A DNA stretch of 64,000 bases from Microbacterium nanhaiense (lineage in GTDB: Bacteria > Actinomycetota > Actinomycetes > Actinomycetales > Microbacteriaceae): assembly GCF_014646015.1 (NCBI RefSeq), contig NZ_BMMQ01000001.1:434001-498000 (forward strand), written 5' to 3'. Made by a program: the position numbers and the translations under genes. Under the pieces are notes generated by a model. The model was not told where the DNA came from, ran no database searches, and saw only the letters and a list, made by a program, of their open reading frames with translations. Positions 38,498-46,286 of this stretch are shown here, in pieces; position 1 is the first letter of the stretch, and the number at the start of each line of letters is the position of its first letter.

Positions 38498-39957
38498 CGG
38501 GTGGTCTCCTCTGGTGTCTCTGATGGGTCGTTCGTCTCGGATGGGTCGTTCCAGGCGGGGCCCGACGCGTCGGCGACGCTCGTGCGGCCCACCAGCGATC
38601 CGCGATGGGCCGCGGCCGGGTGCCATCCCGGCACGCTCGGCGAGCCGTCGCCAGACAGCCGGCCGCGCAGCGTGCCCGAGGGGTACTCGCTCCAGACCCG
38701 GCCCCGTCGGCGCAGCTCAGGGATCAGGTGCTCGACGATCTGCTCGAAGCTCCCGGGGGTGACGACGTAGGCGAGGTTGAAACCGTCGATCCCGCCGACG
38801 TCGACCCACCGTTCGAGCTCGTCGGCGACGGTCGCCGGGCCGCCGACGATCACGGGGCCGATGCCTCCGATGCCGACGTAGTCGGCGATGTCGCGCGGGG
38901 TCCACGCGCGGTCGGGGTCGTAGGTCGTGAAGGCGGCGAGCGCGGAGCGCGCCGCATCGGTGTCGACGTATTCGAGGGGAGTGTCGGGGTCGTAGGTCGA
39001 CAGGTCGAGGCCCGACCAGCCGGCGTAGAGCGCGAGCGCGCCCTCCTGAGACACGTAGCCGCGGTACTCCCGCTCCAGGGCGATCGCCTCCTCATCCGTC
39101 GCCGCGACGATCACGGTCGCGAGGACCAGGATCTTGACGGTCTCGGCCGGGCGGCCCAGGGCCTCGGCGCGGGAGCGGATGTCATCGGTGATCGGGCGGG
39201 TCTGCTCCGGGGTCAGCCCGTTGATGAAGATTGCCTCACCGTGCTTCGCGGCGAACTCGCGCCCGCGCGGCGAGGCACCGGCCTGGAAGATGACGGGCGT
39301 GCGCTGCGGGCTCGGCTCCGAGAGGTGGAATCCGGGGACGCGGAAGTGCTCGCCCGCGTGCTCGATCGGGTGCACCTTCGTCGCATCCGTGAAGACGCCC
39401 CGTTCGCGGTCGCGCACGACCGCGCCGTCCTCCCACGAGGCCTCCCACAGCTTGTAGGCGACATCGAGGAACTCCTCGGCGACCGCGTATCGGTCGTCGT
39501 GCGCGATCTGCGTCTCGCGGCCGAGGTTGCGGGCCGCCGAGTCGAGGTAGCTCGTGACCACGTTCCACCCGACTCGGCCGTCCGTCAGGTGATCGAGGGT
39601 GGAGAAGCGGCGGGCGAGGGCATAGGGATGGTCGTAGGTCGACGCGACGGTGATGCCGAAGCCGAGGTGCTCGGTGGCGTACGCCAGCGCCGAGATCGGA
39701 ATGATCGGGTCGCCGAGCGGCACCTGGTCGGCGTCCGTGAGCGCGGCCTCGCCGGATCCGCGCCAGACGTCGTACACGCCGAGGACGTCGGCGAGGAAGA
39801 GTGCGTCGAAGCCGCCGCGTTCGAGCAGGCGCGCGAGCTCGACCCACTCCTGCAGCGAGGTGTAGCGGTCCGCCCGGTTCGCGGGGTGGCGCCACAGCCC
39901 GGGGGCCTGGTGAGTGACGCACGACATGTCGAATGCGTTGAGAATGATGCGCTTCAT
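38494..39957 (-). CDS. LLM-class flavin monooxygenase (NtaA/SnaA/DszA-type)
   Basis: A 487-residue luciferase-like monooxygenase. The N-terminal LNAFDMSCVTHQAPGLWRHP and the internal GWNVVTSYLDSAARN and PVIFQAGASPRGREFAA segments are typical of the NtaA/SnaA/DszA/SfnG set that uses FMNH2 from a reductase. The end (about 445-487) is a low-complexity tail with the repeated word NDPSET. It is the first gene of the minus-strand operon and faces the ABC importer across 210 bases. Confidence 0.9.
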   Translation of the reverse strand: MKRIILNAFDMSCVTHQAPGLWRHPANRADRYTSLQEWVELARLLERGGFDALFLADVLGVYDVWRGSGEAALTDADQVPLGDPIIPISALAYATEHLGFGITVASTYDHPYALARRFSTLDHLTDGRVGWNVVTSYLDSAARNLGRETQIAHDDRYAVAEEFLDVAYKLWEASWEDGAVVRDRERGVFTDATKVHPIEHAGEHFRVPGFHLSEPSPQRTPVIFQAGASPRGREFAAKHGEAIFINGLTPEQTRPITDDIRSRAEALGRPAETVKILVLATVIVAATDEEAIALEREYRGYVSQEGALALYAGWSGLDLSTYDPDTPLEYVDTDAARSALAAFTTYDPDRAWTPRDIADYVGIGGIGPVIVGGPATVADELERWVDVGGIDGFNLAYVVTPGSFEQIVEHLIPELRRRGRVWSEYPSGTLRGRLSGDGSPSVPGWHPAAAHRGSLVGRTSVADASGPAWNDPSETNDPSETPEETTR

Positions 39958-40020
39958 CGCTGGGATCCGTTCCGTTCGGTGGCTCCACGGTAGGGCTCGC
40001 GCGTCCCGCGAACGCTGTCG

Positions 40021-40060
40021 TGCTACGGCCGATGACGGAACATGTCGTTCTGCTACGGAC
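40021..40060. promoter_or_regulatory. Phased direct repeats in the divergent control region
   Basis: TGCTACGGCC (40021-40030) and TGCTACGGAC (40051-40060) are spaced exactly 30 bases apart, about three helical turns, between two divergent operons. This fits a shared regulator binding one face of the DNA. No regulator gene is adjacent. Confidence 0.45.
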
Positions 40061-40167
40061 CGTGTCGAAAAACGTCGCGGCGGTTTGCGCGCGGAGCGCA
40101 GATCACCGAAAACTCGACCTCACCGCGTGCGCACCGCACCGGCCCCACAGCGACAACGGAGCACACC

Positions 40168-41490
40168 ATGACCCGATCCCGCAGAGCACGCGTCGTATCC
40201 CTCTCGTCGGCGATCATCATGATGACCGGCGCCGGCGCACTCGTCGCCTGCTCGCCGGAGTCCGGCGACGCCGGCGGCGAGCAGGAGCTGACCGTGCTGT
40301 TCAACCAATCGCACGAGGGCGCGTCCGAATGGCTCGCGGCCGAGTACGAGAAGAAGACGGGCGTGAAGATCAACCCGGTGCTGTCGCCCTACGACGAGAT
40401 CGCATCGAACCTGACGCTGGACCAGCAGTCGGGCGCCAACACGATCGACGTCGCCGCACCGTGGTACGTCTCGCTAGGCGACCTCGCCGCGGACGGCACG
40501 ATCCAGGACCTCACCGACTGGGTCGACGAGACCCCCGAGCTCGACGTCGACGACTTCATCCCGTCGATCTGGGAACCGTACTCGACGCTCGACGGCAAGG
40601 TCTACGGCATCCCGTTCGACGGCGACACGCACGTGCTCTTCTACAACAAGGAGATCCTCGAGCGAAACGGGTTCACGACGCCGCCCGCGACGTGGGACGA
40701 GTACCGCGAACAGGCGACGACGATCACCGCGAACGAGAGCGCCGACAGTATCTACGGCGCGTCCGTGTTCGGGCAACAGTCCCCGCTGATCCTCGGCGCG
40801 AGCTTCGCCAACCGCCTCGCCGGCTTCGGCGGATCCTTCCTCGACGACAACGGCGCGCCGGCGCTCGACAGCCCGGAGGCCATCCAGGCCGCGCAGGCGC
40901 TCGTCGACATCAACGACGTCGCGTTGCCCACTCCCGCCGAGACCGACTTCGGGGCGGGCAACAGCGCCTGGTTTGCGGGGAAGGTCGCCTTCATCGAGAA
41001 CTGGACCGACCTCGGCGTGCAGACCGAGTCCGAATCGACCGCCAGCCCGGTCGCCGGAAAGTGGGGCGTGACCCTGCTCCCCGTCGGGGAGGAGGGCCAG
41101 GAGCCGCGGGCGTCCCTCGTGGCGGGGTTCAGCTGGGTGATCGCGGCGAACACCGACAAGCGCGAGCTCGCGGAGGACTTCATCCAGTTCGCAGCATCGA
41201 GCGAGGCGAACGGTGCGCTGCTCACGGCCGAGCCGCCGACCGGAATCGACCCCAGCCGGCTGTCGACCCTGGAGGATGCGACGTACGGCGAGAAGTTCCC
41301 GGAGATCCAGGAGGTCAACCGTGCGACGCTGAGCGACGCGCTCGCGTGGCCGACCGGCAAGAACTCGACGCAGGCCGCTCAGGTTCTGACCGACGAGCTC
41401 GCCGCGCTGATCGCGGGCACGGGCGGCACCGTCGAGGAGACCATGCAGCGCGTCCAGGAGCAGTGGGAGACGCTGCTCGGCGATGACTGA
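40168..41490 (+). CDS. ABC transporter substrate-binding lipoprotein (family 1)
   Basis: A 440-residue extracellular receptor of the SBP_bac_1 group. A signal peptide ends in lipobox LVAC (Cys about 28). The fold-typical SPYDEIASNLTLDQQSG and GIPFDGDTHVLFYNKEIL segments are present. ATG 40168 has CGGAG 7 nt upstream; the in-frame start 126 bases earlier is rejected because it would bury the signal peptide. Family members usually bind sugars, but here it is divergent from three flavin monooxygenase genes, so the ligand is open. Confidence 0.93.
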   Translation: MTRSRRARVVSLSSAIIMMTGAGALVACSPESGDAGGEQELTVLFNQSHEGASEWLAAEYEKKTGVKINPVLSPYDEIASNLTLDQQSGANTIDVAAPWYVSLGDLAADGTIQDLTDWVDETPELDVDDFIPSIWEPYSTLDGKVYGIPFDGDTHVLFYNKEILERNGFTTPPATWDEYREQATTITANESADSIYGASVFGQQSPLILGASFANRLAGFGGSFLDDNGAPALDSPEAIQAAQALVDINDVALPTPAETDFGAGNSAWFAGKVAFIENWTDLGVQTESESTASPVAGKWGVTLLPVGEEGQEPRASLVAGFSWVIAANTDKRELAEDFIQFAASSEANGALLTAEPPTGIDPSRLSTLEDATYGEKFPEIQEVNRATLSDALAWPTGKNSTQAAQVLTDELAALIAGTGGTVEETMQRVQEQWETLLGDD

Positions 41491-42379
41491 GCTCGCGCGC
41501 ACTCGAGGCCGGGGGGCCGCACGGTGGGTCCGACGGGGGTTCGTCGCACCCACCGTGCTTGTGACCGTGATCCTCGGCCTGTACCCGCTCGTCTTCATCG
41601 TCGGGGCGTCGGTCACGCGGTCGAGCCTCGGCAAGCCGTTTCAGGAGTTCGTCGGCCTCGAGCAGATCGTCGCGGCGGCGACGGATACGAGCGTTCTCGG
41701 CGCCCTCCTCCGCGGCGTGGTGTACGCCCTCATCGTCGCGGCCGCCTCCACATTCCTCGGCACCGTGACGGCATTGGCCCTGTGGCGCTCGGCGCTCTCC
41801 GGGTCCGCCTCGCGCGTCGTGCTCCTGCTTCCGCTCGCGCTGCCGCCCGTCGTCGTGGGCGTGCTCTGGCGCCTGATCTTCACCCCCAACGGCGGATTGA
41901 TCGACGCCGTTCGTCGCGTGGTGGCCCCGGGGTCCGACCCCATCGCGTTCCTCTCGGATCCCGTGCTCGCGATCGTCGGGATCGCCGTCGCCGACATCTG
42001 GGAGTGGGCGCCCCTCGTCACGATCCTCGTCTTCGCGGCCCTCCTCGGCATCGATCGCGAAATCATGGAGGCGGCCGCGCTCGACGGCGCGCACGGGCTT
42101 CGCCTGCTGCGCGGCATCGCCGTCCCCGCCGTCGCCGGCACGATCGCGGCGGCGTTCGTGATCCGCCTCGTGCTCGCGCTCAAGATCTTCGACCTCGTCG
42201 ACGTCATGACAAAGGGTGGGCCGGGCGACGCGAGCTCCGTTCCCGCGTGGCTCGTCTGGAAGGCCGCGATCGAACAGTTCGACGTCGGCCGCGGCGCGGC
42301 GATCACCCTGCTACTGGCGCTCGTCGTGACGATCATCACCCTTCCGCCCATCCTCATCGCAAGGAGGAGCCATGGCTGA
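41483..42379 (+). CDS. ABC transporter permease, MalF/UgpA-like
   Basis: A 298-residue permease with six membrane helices. The N-terminal APTVLVTVILGLYPLVF helix and the coupling loop EAAALDGAHGLRLLRGIAVP are typical. It overlaps the receptor gene by 8 bases and the next permease by 8 bases, so all three are translationally linked. Confidence 0.93.
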   Translation: MTELARTRGRGAARWVRRGFVAPTVLVTVILGLYPLVFIVGASVTRSSLGKPFQEFVGLEQIVAAATDTSVLGALLRGVVYALIVAAASTFLGTVTALALWRSALSGSASRVVLLLPLALPPVVVGVLWRLIFTPNGGLIDAVRRVVAPGSDPIAFLSDPVLAIVGIAVADIWEWAPLVTILVFAALLGIDREIMEAAALDGAHGLRLLRGIAVPAVAGTIAAAFVIRLVLALKIFDLVDVMTKGGPGDASSVPAWLVWKAAIEQFDVGRGAAITLLLALVVTIITLPPILIARRSHG

Positions 42380-43202
42380 ACGGATCGCGGCCGATGGCCG
42401 CCGCTCGTCCCGTATCGCCACCGGATGGCTCGTCGCGGCACTGGTCGCCTCGATCGTGCCGATCCTGTACCTGGTATCCGTGTCGTTCATGTCCCAGGGC
42501 GAGGTCGCCGCGGGGCGCGTGCTGCCGACACAGCCGAGCCTCGGGGCGTGGACCGAGGCATTCTCCGGGCCGGTACCGGGTGCCATCGTCAACTCGCTCC
42601 TCGTGTCGATCGTGAGCTCTGTCGTCAGCCTTGCGCTCGCGCTGCCCGCGGCGTGGGCGATCGTCCGGTTCCGCACGGGCGGGCGCCTGCTGGCGGGCAC
42701 CTTCCTGGCGCCGTGGCTGCTCCCGCCGATCGTGGCGATCGTGCCGCTGTTCATGCTCCTGCGCGTGCTCGGGCTGAACAACACGCTCGTGGGCCTCATC
42801 CTGCTCTACGCGATCATGAACGTGGGCCTCGCGGTGTGGCTGCTGGAGGGCTTCGTCCGGCGCCTGCCGGTCGAGCTCGAGGAGGCGGCACGCCTCGACG
42901 GCGCGGGGGAGTTCGGGGTGCTGGTGCGCATCATCGTTCCGCTCACGGGTCCCGCACTCGTCGCGGTCGGGGTGATCGTCGTCATCCTCAGCTACAACGA
43001 GTACCTCTTCGCCGCCTTCGTGACGCAGAGCGAGCAGTCCCGCACCGTGCCCGTGGTCATCGGTCTCCTGCTCAGCGAGCGGATCCAGGACTTCGGCAAA
43101 GTCGCGGCCGCGTCGCTCATGGGCGCCATCCCGCCGCTCGCCGTCGCGGGTCTCCTGCAGAAGCGTCTCGTCGAGGGCCTCACCTCCGGCGCGCTGAAGT
43201 AG
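42372..43202 (+). CDS. ABC transporter permease, MalG/UgpE-like
   Basis: A 276-residue permease with six helices and coupling loop EEAARLDGAGEFGVLVRIIVP. It is the last gene of the importer operon. No ATP-binding subunit follows; the importer presumably borrows a general MsmK/MsmX-type ATPase encoded elsewhere. Confidence 0.93.
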   Translation: MAERIAADGRRSSRIATGWLVAALVASIVPILYLVSVSFMSQGEVAAGRVLPTQPSLGAWTEAFSGPVPGAIVNSLLVSIVSSVVSLALALPAAWAIVRFRTGGRLLAGTFLAPWLLPPIVAIVPLFMLLRVLGLNNTLVGLILLYAIMNVGLAVWLLEGFVRRLPVELEEAARLDGAGEFGVLVRIIVPLTGPALVAVGVIVVILSYNEYLFAAFVTQSEQSRTVPVVIGLLLSERIQDFGKVAAASLMGAIPPLAVAGLLQKRLVEGLTSGALK

Positions 43203-43249
43203 GGGGCGCGCCCCACCCGCGCGCCCCTCCCGCGAGGTCTCACCCTTTT

Positions 43250-43302
43250 CGCGAGATCGCCTCGATTTCGGTGCGATCTCGGCAGATCGATGCGATCTCG
43301 CG
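43250..43302. terminator. Inverted repeat between convergent genes
   Basis: CGCGAGATCGC (43250-43260) pairs perfectly with GCGATCTCGCG (43292-43302). A third GCGATCTCG copy lies in the loop, so alternative pairings are possible. It sits between the importer operon and the convergent pdxR, fitting a two-way terminator. Confidence 0.5.
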
Positions 43303-43339
43303 GGGGAGGCGGCGGCAGCGTCGTCGGGCGCGGGCTTCC

Positions 43340-44692
43340 CTAGCCGTGGGAGGAGTCGGCGATCGCGCCGGCGAGGGCGTCCTGCTCGTCGTCGTCGAGT
43401 TCGTGAGCCGTCACCCGAAGGCCGTGGGAGGGCGGCGCGTCGGGGGAGACGCGGAACTCGTCGCCCGATCGCACGATCCACCCGCGTTCGGCGAGCCGCC
43501 CGGCGACCTCGTCCGCAGGATCCGCGACGGGAACCCACACGCTCAGGCCGTCGCCGGGCGCGCAGGCGATGCCGTGTCGTTCGAGCGCGGCGCAGAACGC
43601 CGCGTTGCGCTCGGCGTAGTGTTCGGCGGCCGCCGCGATCCCGGCGCGCGTCTCATCGTCGGTCAGCATCGCGAGCGCGAGGCGCTGCAGAAGGTGGCTG
43701 ACCCACGCGATGCCGGGCCGGAGGCGCATACCGAGCCGCTCCGCGGTTCGCGGGTCGGTCGCCACGAGCGCCACCGACATGTCCGGTCCCAGGAACTTCG
43801 AGACGCTGCGGACGAGCGCCCAGCGCTCGTGGTCGGCGCCGATGAGCGACGCGTAGGGCCGGGTCGAGAGCAGGGAGAAGTGGTCGTCCTCTATGACCAG
43901 GACATAGGGATGGTCGGCGAGCACCTCGCGCAACTGCGCGGCGCGGCGCGGCGTGATCGACACGCCGGTGGGGTTGTGCGCTCGCGGCGTGCAGACGACC
44001 GCTCGCACGCCCTGCTCGAGGGCGGCGCGCAATCCCTCCACGGTGATGCCCTCCTCATCGAGCGGCACGGGGACGGCGGGGTACCCGCCGATGCGGAGCG
44101 TGTGGATGCCCGTCAGGAAGCCCGGATCCTCGATCGCGACGCGATCGCCCGGGGTGAGCATCGCGGTGAACAGCCGGTCGAGGGCGTCGGAGGCCCCGCC
44201 GGTCACGGTGATCCGCACGTCCCGGGGGGCGAGGTCCGCGCCCAGGACATCGAGCGCCCACTCCTCGAGCCCCGGATCCACGACGGGCGAGCCGTAGAGC
44301 ACGGGGCGCCCCGCGGCGCGGGCGAGCGCGCGGGACGGATCCGGGATGAGGGCGGGATCCGGGTTGCCGGTGCCGACGTCGCGCGCGTGCGCCGGTCGAT
44401 CCGGCGAGCGCTGCGCGAAGCCCTCTTGCGCCACTGGATCGGGGGAGGCCACCCGCGTTCCCGCGCGACCATGGCCCGCGGCCATCCCGGAGCTCGCGAG
44501 CTGCCGGTACGCGGCCACGACCGTATTGCGATTGATGCCGAGGGATTCGGCGAGCGCGCGCACGGGAGGCAGCGCGTCGCCGGGCGCGAGCGATCCGCGC
44601 TCGATGAGGGCGCGCACGCTGGCGGCGATCTCGGCGGCGGTGCTCCCGGAGATCGCGTCGTAAGACTCGGACATCGTGGTCGATTGTCTCAC
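43340..44692 (-). CDS. pdxR: PdxR, MocR/GntR-type PLP-dependent regulator
   Basis: A 450-residue fusion of a GntR winged helix (residues about 15-85, LPPVRALAESLGINRNTVVAAYRQL) with an aminotransferase-like domain (about 110-445). The PLP lysine lies in VRSVSKFLGPD, and the region CTPRAHNPTGVSI is the usual cofactor loop. PdxR senses pyridoxal phosphate and controls pdxST. GTG 44692 fits a leaderless start (TAGCCT 7 nt upstream); ATG 44674 is an alternative. It is divergent from pdxS, with a near-perfect operator between them. Confidence 0.93.
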   Translation of the reverse strand: MRQSTTMSESYDAISGSTAAEIAASVRALIERGSLAPGDALPPVRALAESLGINRNTVVAAYRQLASSGMAAGHGRAGTRVASPDPVAQEGFAQRSPDRPAHARDVGTGNPDPALIPDPSRALARAAGRPVLYGSPVVDPGLEEWALDVLGADLAPRDVRITVTGGASDALDRLFTAMLTPGDRVAIEDPGFLTGIHTLRIGGYPAVPVPLDEEGITVEGLRAALEQGVRAVVCTPRAHNPTGVSITPRRAAQLREVLADHPYVLVIEDDHFSLLSTRPYASLIGADHERWALVRSVSKFLGPDMSVALVATDPRTAERLGMRLRPGIAWVSHLLQRLALAMLTDDETRAGIAAAAEHYAERNAAFCAALERHGIACAPGDGLSVWVPVADPADEVAGRLAERGWIVRSGDEFRVSPDAPPSHGLRVTAHELDDDEQDALAGAIADSSHG

Positions 44693-44699
44693 GCCGAGG

Positions 44700-44705
44700 A
44701 GGCTA
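44700..44705 (-). promoter_or_regulatory. Leaderless -10 box of pdxR
   Basis: TAGCCT on the minus strand ends 7 nt before GTG 44692. Its last two bases are shared with the plus-strand TACACT (44704-44709), a candidate -10 box of pdxS. Confidence 0.55.
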
Positions 44706-44710
44706 CACTT

Positions 44711-44739
44711 TGGCCTAGATCAATCATTGACCTAGGCCA
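44711..44739. promoter_or_regulatory. PdxR operator (29-bp inverted repeat)
   Basis: Arms TGGCCTAGATCAAT (44711-44724) and ATTGACCTAGGCCA (44726-44739) form a palindrome with 13 of 14 pairs around one central base. It lies between the two promoters and the pdxS ribosome site. The adjacent pdxR makes PdxR the obvious ligand. Confidence 0.75.
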
Positions 44740-44750
44740 TAAGGAGCGCC

Positions 44751-45641
44751 ATGACCACTCACGCCACGGGAACCAGCCGCGTCAAGCGCGGGCTCGCAGA
44801 CATGCTGAAGGGCGGCGTCATCATGGACGTCGTCACGGCCGAGCAGGCGAAGATCGCCGAGGACGCCGGCGCCGTCGCCGTGATGGCCCTCGAGCGCGTG
44901 CCCGCCGACATCCGCGCGCAGGGCGGCGTGGCCCGCATGAGCGATCCCGACCTCATCGACGGGATCATCGAGGCGGTGTCCATCCCCGTGATGGCCAAGG
45001 CACGCATCGGGCACTTCGTCGAGGCGCAGGTCCTCCAGCAGCTGGGCGTCGACTATATCGACGAGTCGGAGGTGCTCTCGCCCGCCGACTACGTCAATCA
45101 CATCGACAAGTGGCCCTTCGACGTGCCGTTCGTCTGCGGCGCGACCAATCTCGGCGAGGCGCTGCGCCGCATCACCGAGGGTGCGGCGATGATCCGCTCC
45201 AAGGGCGAGGCGGGCACGGGAGACGTGTCGGAGGCCACGCGCCACATCCGTCAGATCCGCGGTGAGATCCGCGCTCTCGCGGGCAAGAGCGACGACGAAC
45301 TGTACGTCGCGGCGAAGGAGCTTCAGGCGCCGTTCGAGCTCGTGGCCGAGGTGGCCCGCACGGGCGAGCTGCCGGTCGTGCTCTTCACGGCGGGCGGCGT
45401 CGCGACGCCCGCCGATGCCGCAATGATGATGCAGCTCGGCGCCGACGGGGTCTTCGTGGGCTCCGGGATCTTCAAGTCGGGCGACCCCGCGGCGCGCGCG
45501 AAGGCCATCGTCAAGGCGACGACGTTCTTCGACGACCCCGCCGTGATCGCCGAAACGTCCCGGGGCCTCGGCGAGGCGATGGTCGGCATCAACGTGTCCG
45601 ATCTGGCCGCGCCCCACCGCCTCGCGGAGCGCGGCTGGTGA
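44751..45641 (+). CDS. pdxS: Pyridoxal 5'-phosphate synthase subunit PdxS
   Basis: The synthase subunit of the deoxyxylulose-independent vitamin B6 pathway, joining ribose 5-phosphate, glyceraldehyde 3-phosphate and ammonia into PLP. It has 296 residues, a TIM barrel that forms dodecamers. Markers are [32 protein letters not shown] and [22 protein letters not shown] 44751 follows AAGGAG by 4 bases. It overlaps pdxT by one base (TGATG). Confidence 0.97.
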   Translation: MTTHATGTSRVKRGLADMLKGGVIMDVVTAEQAKIAEDAGAVAVMALERVPADIRAQGGVARMSDPDLIDGIIEAVSIPVMAKARIGHFVEAQVLQQLGVDYIDESEVLSPADYVNHIDKWPFDVPFVCGATNLGEALRRITEGAAMIRSKGEAGTGDVSEATRHIRQIRGEIRALAGKSDDELYVAAKELQAPFELVAEVARTGELPVVLFTAGGVATPADAAMMMQLGADGVFVGSGIFKSGDPAARAKAIVKATTFFDDPAVIAETSRGLGEAMVGINVSDLAAPHRLAERGW

Positions 45642-46219
45642 TGACGACCGTCGGCGTCCTTTCCCTGCAGGGCAATGTGCGCGAGCACGAGGCCATGCTG
45701 GGCTCGCTCGGCGCGCGCGTGGTGCGCGTGCGCCGGCCGGAGGAACTCGATGAGATCGACGGCCTCGTGATCCCGGGCGGCGAGTCGTCGACCATCGACA
45801 AGCTCTCGCGTTCCTTCGGGGTGCGAGAGCCGCTCGTCGAGAAGATCCGCGACGGCCTTCCCGTCTTCGGCACGTGCGCGGGCCTGATCCTCCTCGCCGA
45901 CCGCATCGTCGACGGGATCGAGGGTCAGCGGAGCTTCGGTGGGCTCGACGTGACGGTGCGCCGGAACGCCTTCGGGCGCCAGAGCGAATCCTTCGAAACG
46001 GATCTCGCGGTGCCAGAGCTCGGGGATCCGCCGGTTCGGGCCGCCTTCATTCGCGCGCCCGTGATCGAGGAACTCGGATCCGCGGCCCGCGCGCTCGCGA
46101 CGCTCCCGGGCGGGCAGGTGGTGGCGGCCGAGCAGGGGAGGCTTCTCGGCGTGAGCTTCCGCCCGGAGCAGACGGGGGAGACCCGCTTCCACGAGAGGTT
46201 CCTCGCTCTCACGGCGTAG
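45641..46219 (+). CDS. pdxT: Pyridoxal 5'-phosphate synthase glutaminase PdxT, catalytic His replaced by Arg
   Basis: The glutaminase partner of PdxS, which releases ammonia from glutamine; 192 residues. PGGESSTI and the nucleophile Cys79 (FGTCAGLILL) are intact. The C-terminal triad segment, normally SFHPE, reads SFRPE: residue 174 is Arg (CGC, 46160-46162) where the catalytic His should be, while Glu176 remains. A single A-to-G change from CAC would do this. As read, the enzyme should lack or have reduced glutaminase activity, although PdxS can use free ammonia. Otherwise the gene is full-length and coupled to pdxS. A sequencing error at this base is possible. Confidence 0.93.
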   Translation: MTTVGVLSLQGNVREHEAMLGSLGARVVRVRRPEELDEIDGLVIPGGESSTIDKLSRSFGVREPLVEKIRDGLPVFGTCAGLILLADRIVDGIEGQRSFGGLDVTVRRNAFGRQSESFETDLAVPELGDPPVRAAFIRAPVIEELGSAARALATLPGGQVVAAEQGRLLGVSFRPEQTGETRFHERFLALTA

Positions 46220-46234
46220 CCGCCGCGCACGGGA

Positions 46235-46282
46235 ACGTCGCCTTCGGAAGCAGGTTCCTCCTTCCGAAGGCGACGTCCTTTT
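46235..46282 (+). terminator. pdxST terminator
   Basis: Perfect 16-bp arms ACGTCGCCTTCGGAAG (46235-46250) and 46261-46276 around a 10-nt loop, then CCTTTT. It lies between convergent pdxT and pdxY and probably serves both. Confidence 0.88.
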
Positions 46283-46286
46283 CGGC

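Noticed and set aside
40037..40050. A LexA (SOS) box near 40040
   Set aside because: The GAAC and GTTC halves are five bases apart rather than four, the flanking bases do not match, and no damage-response gene follows.
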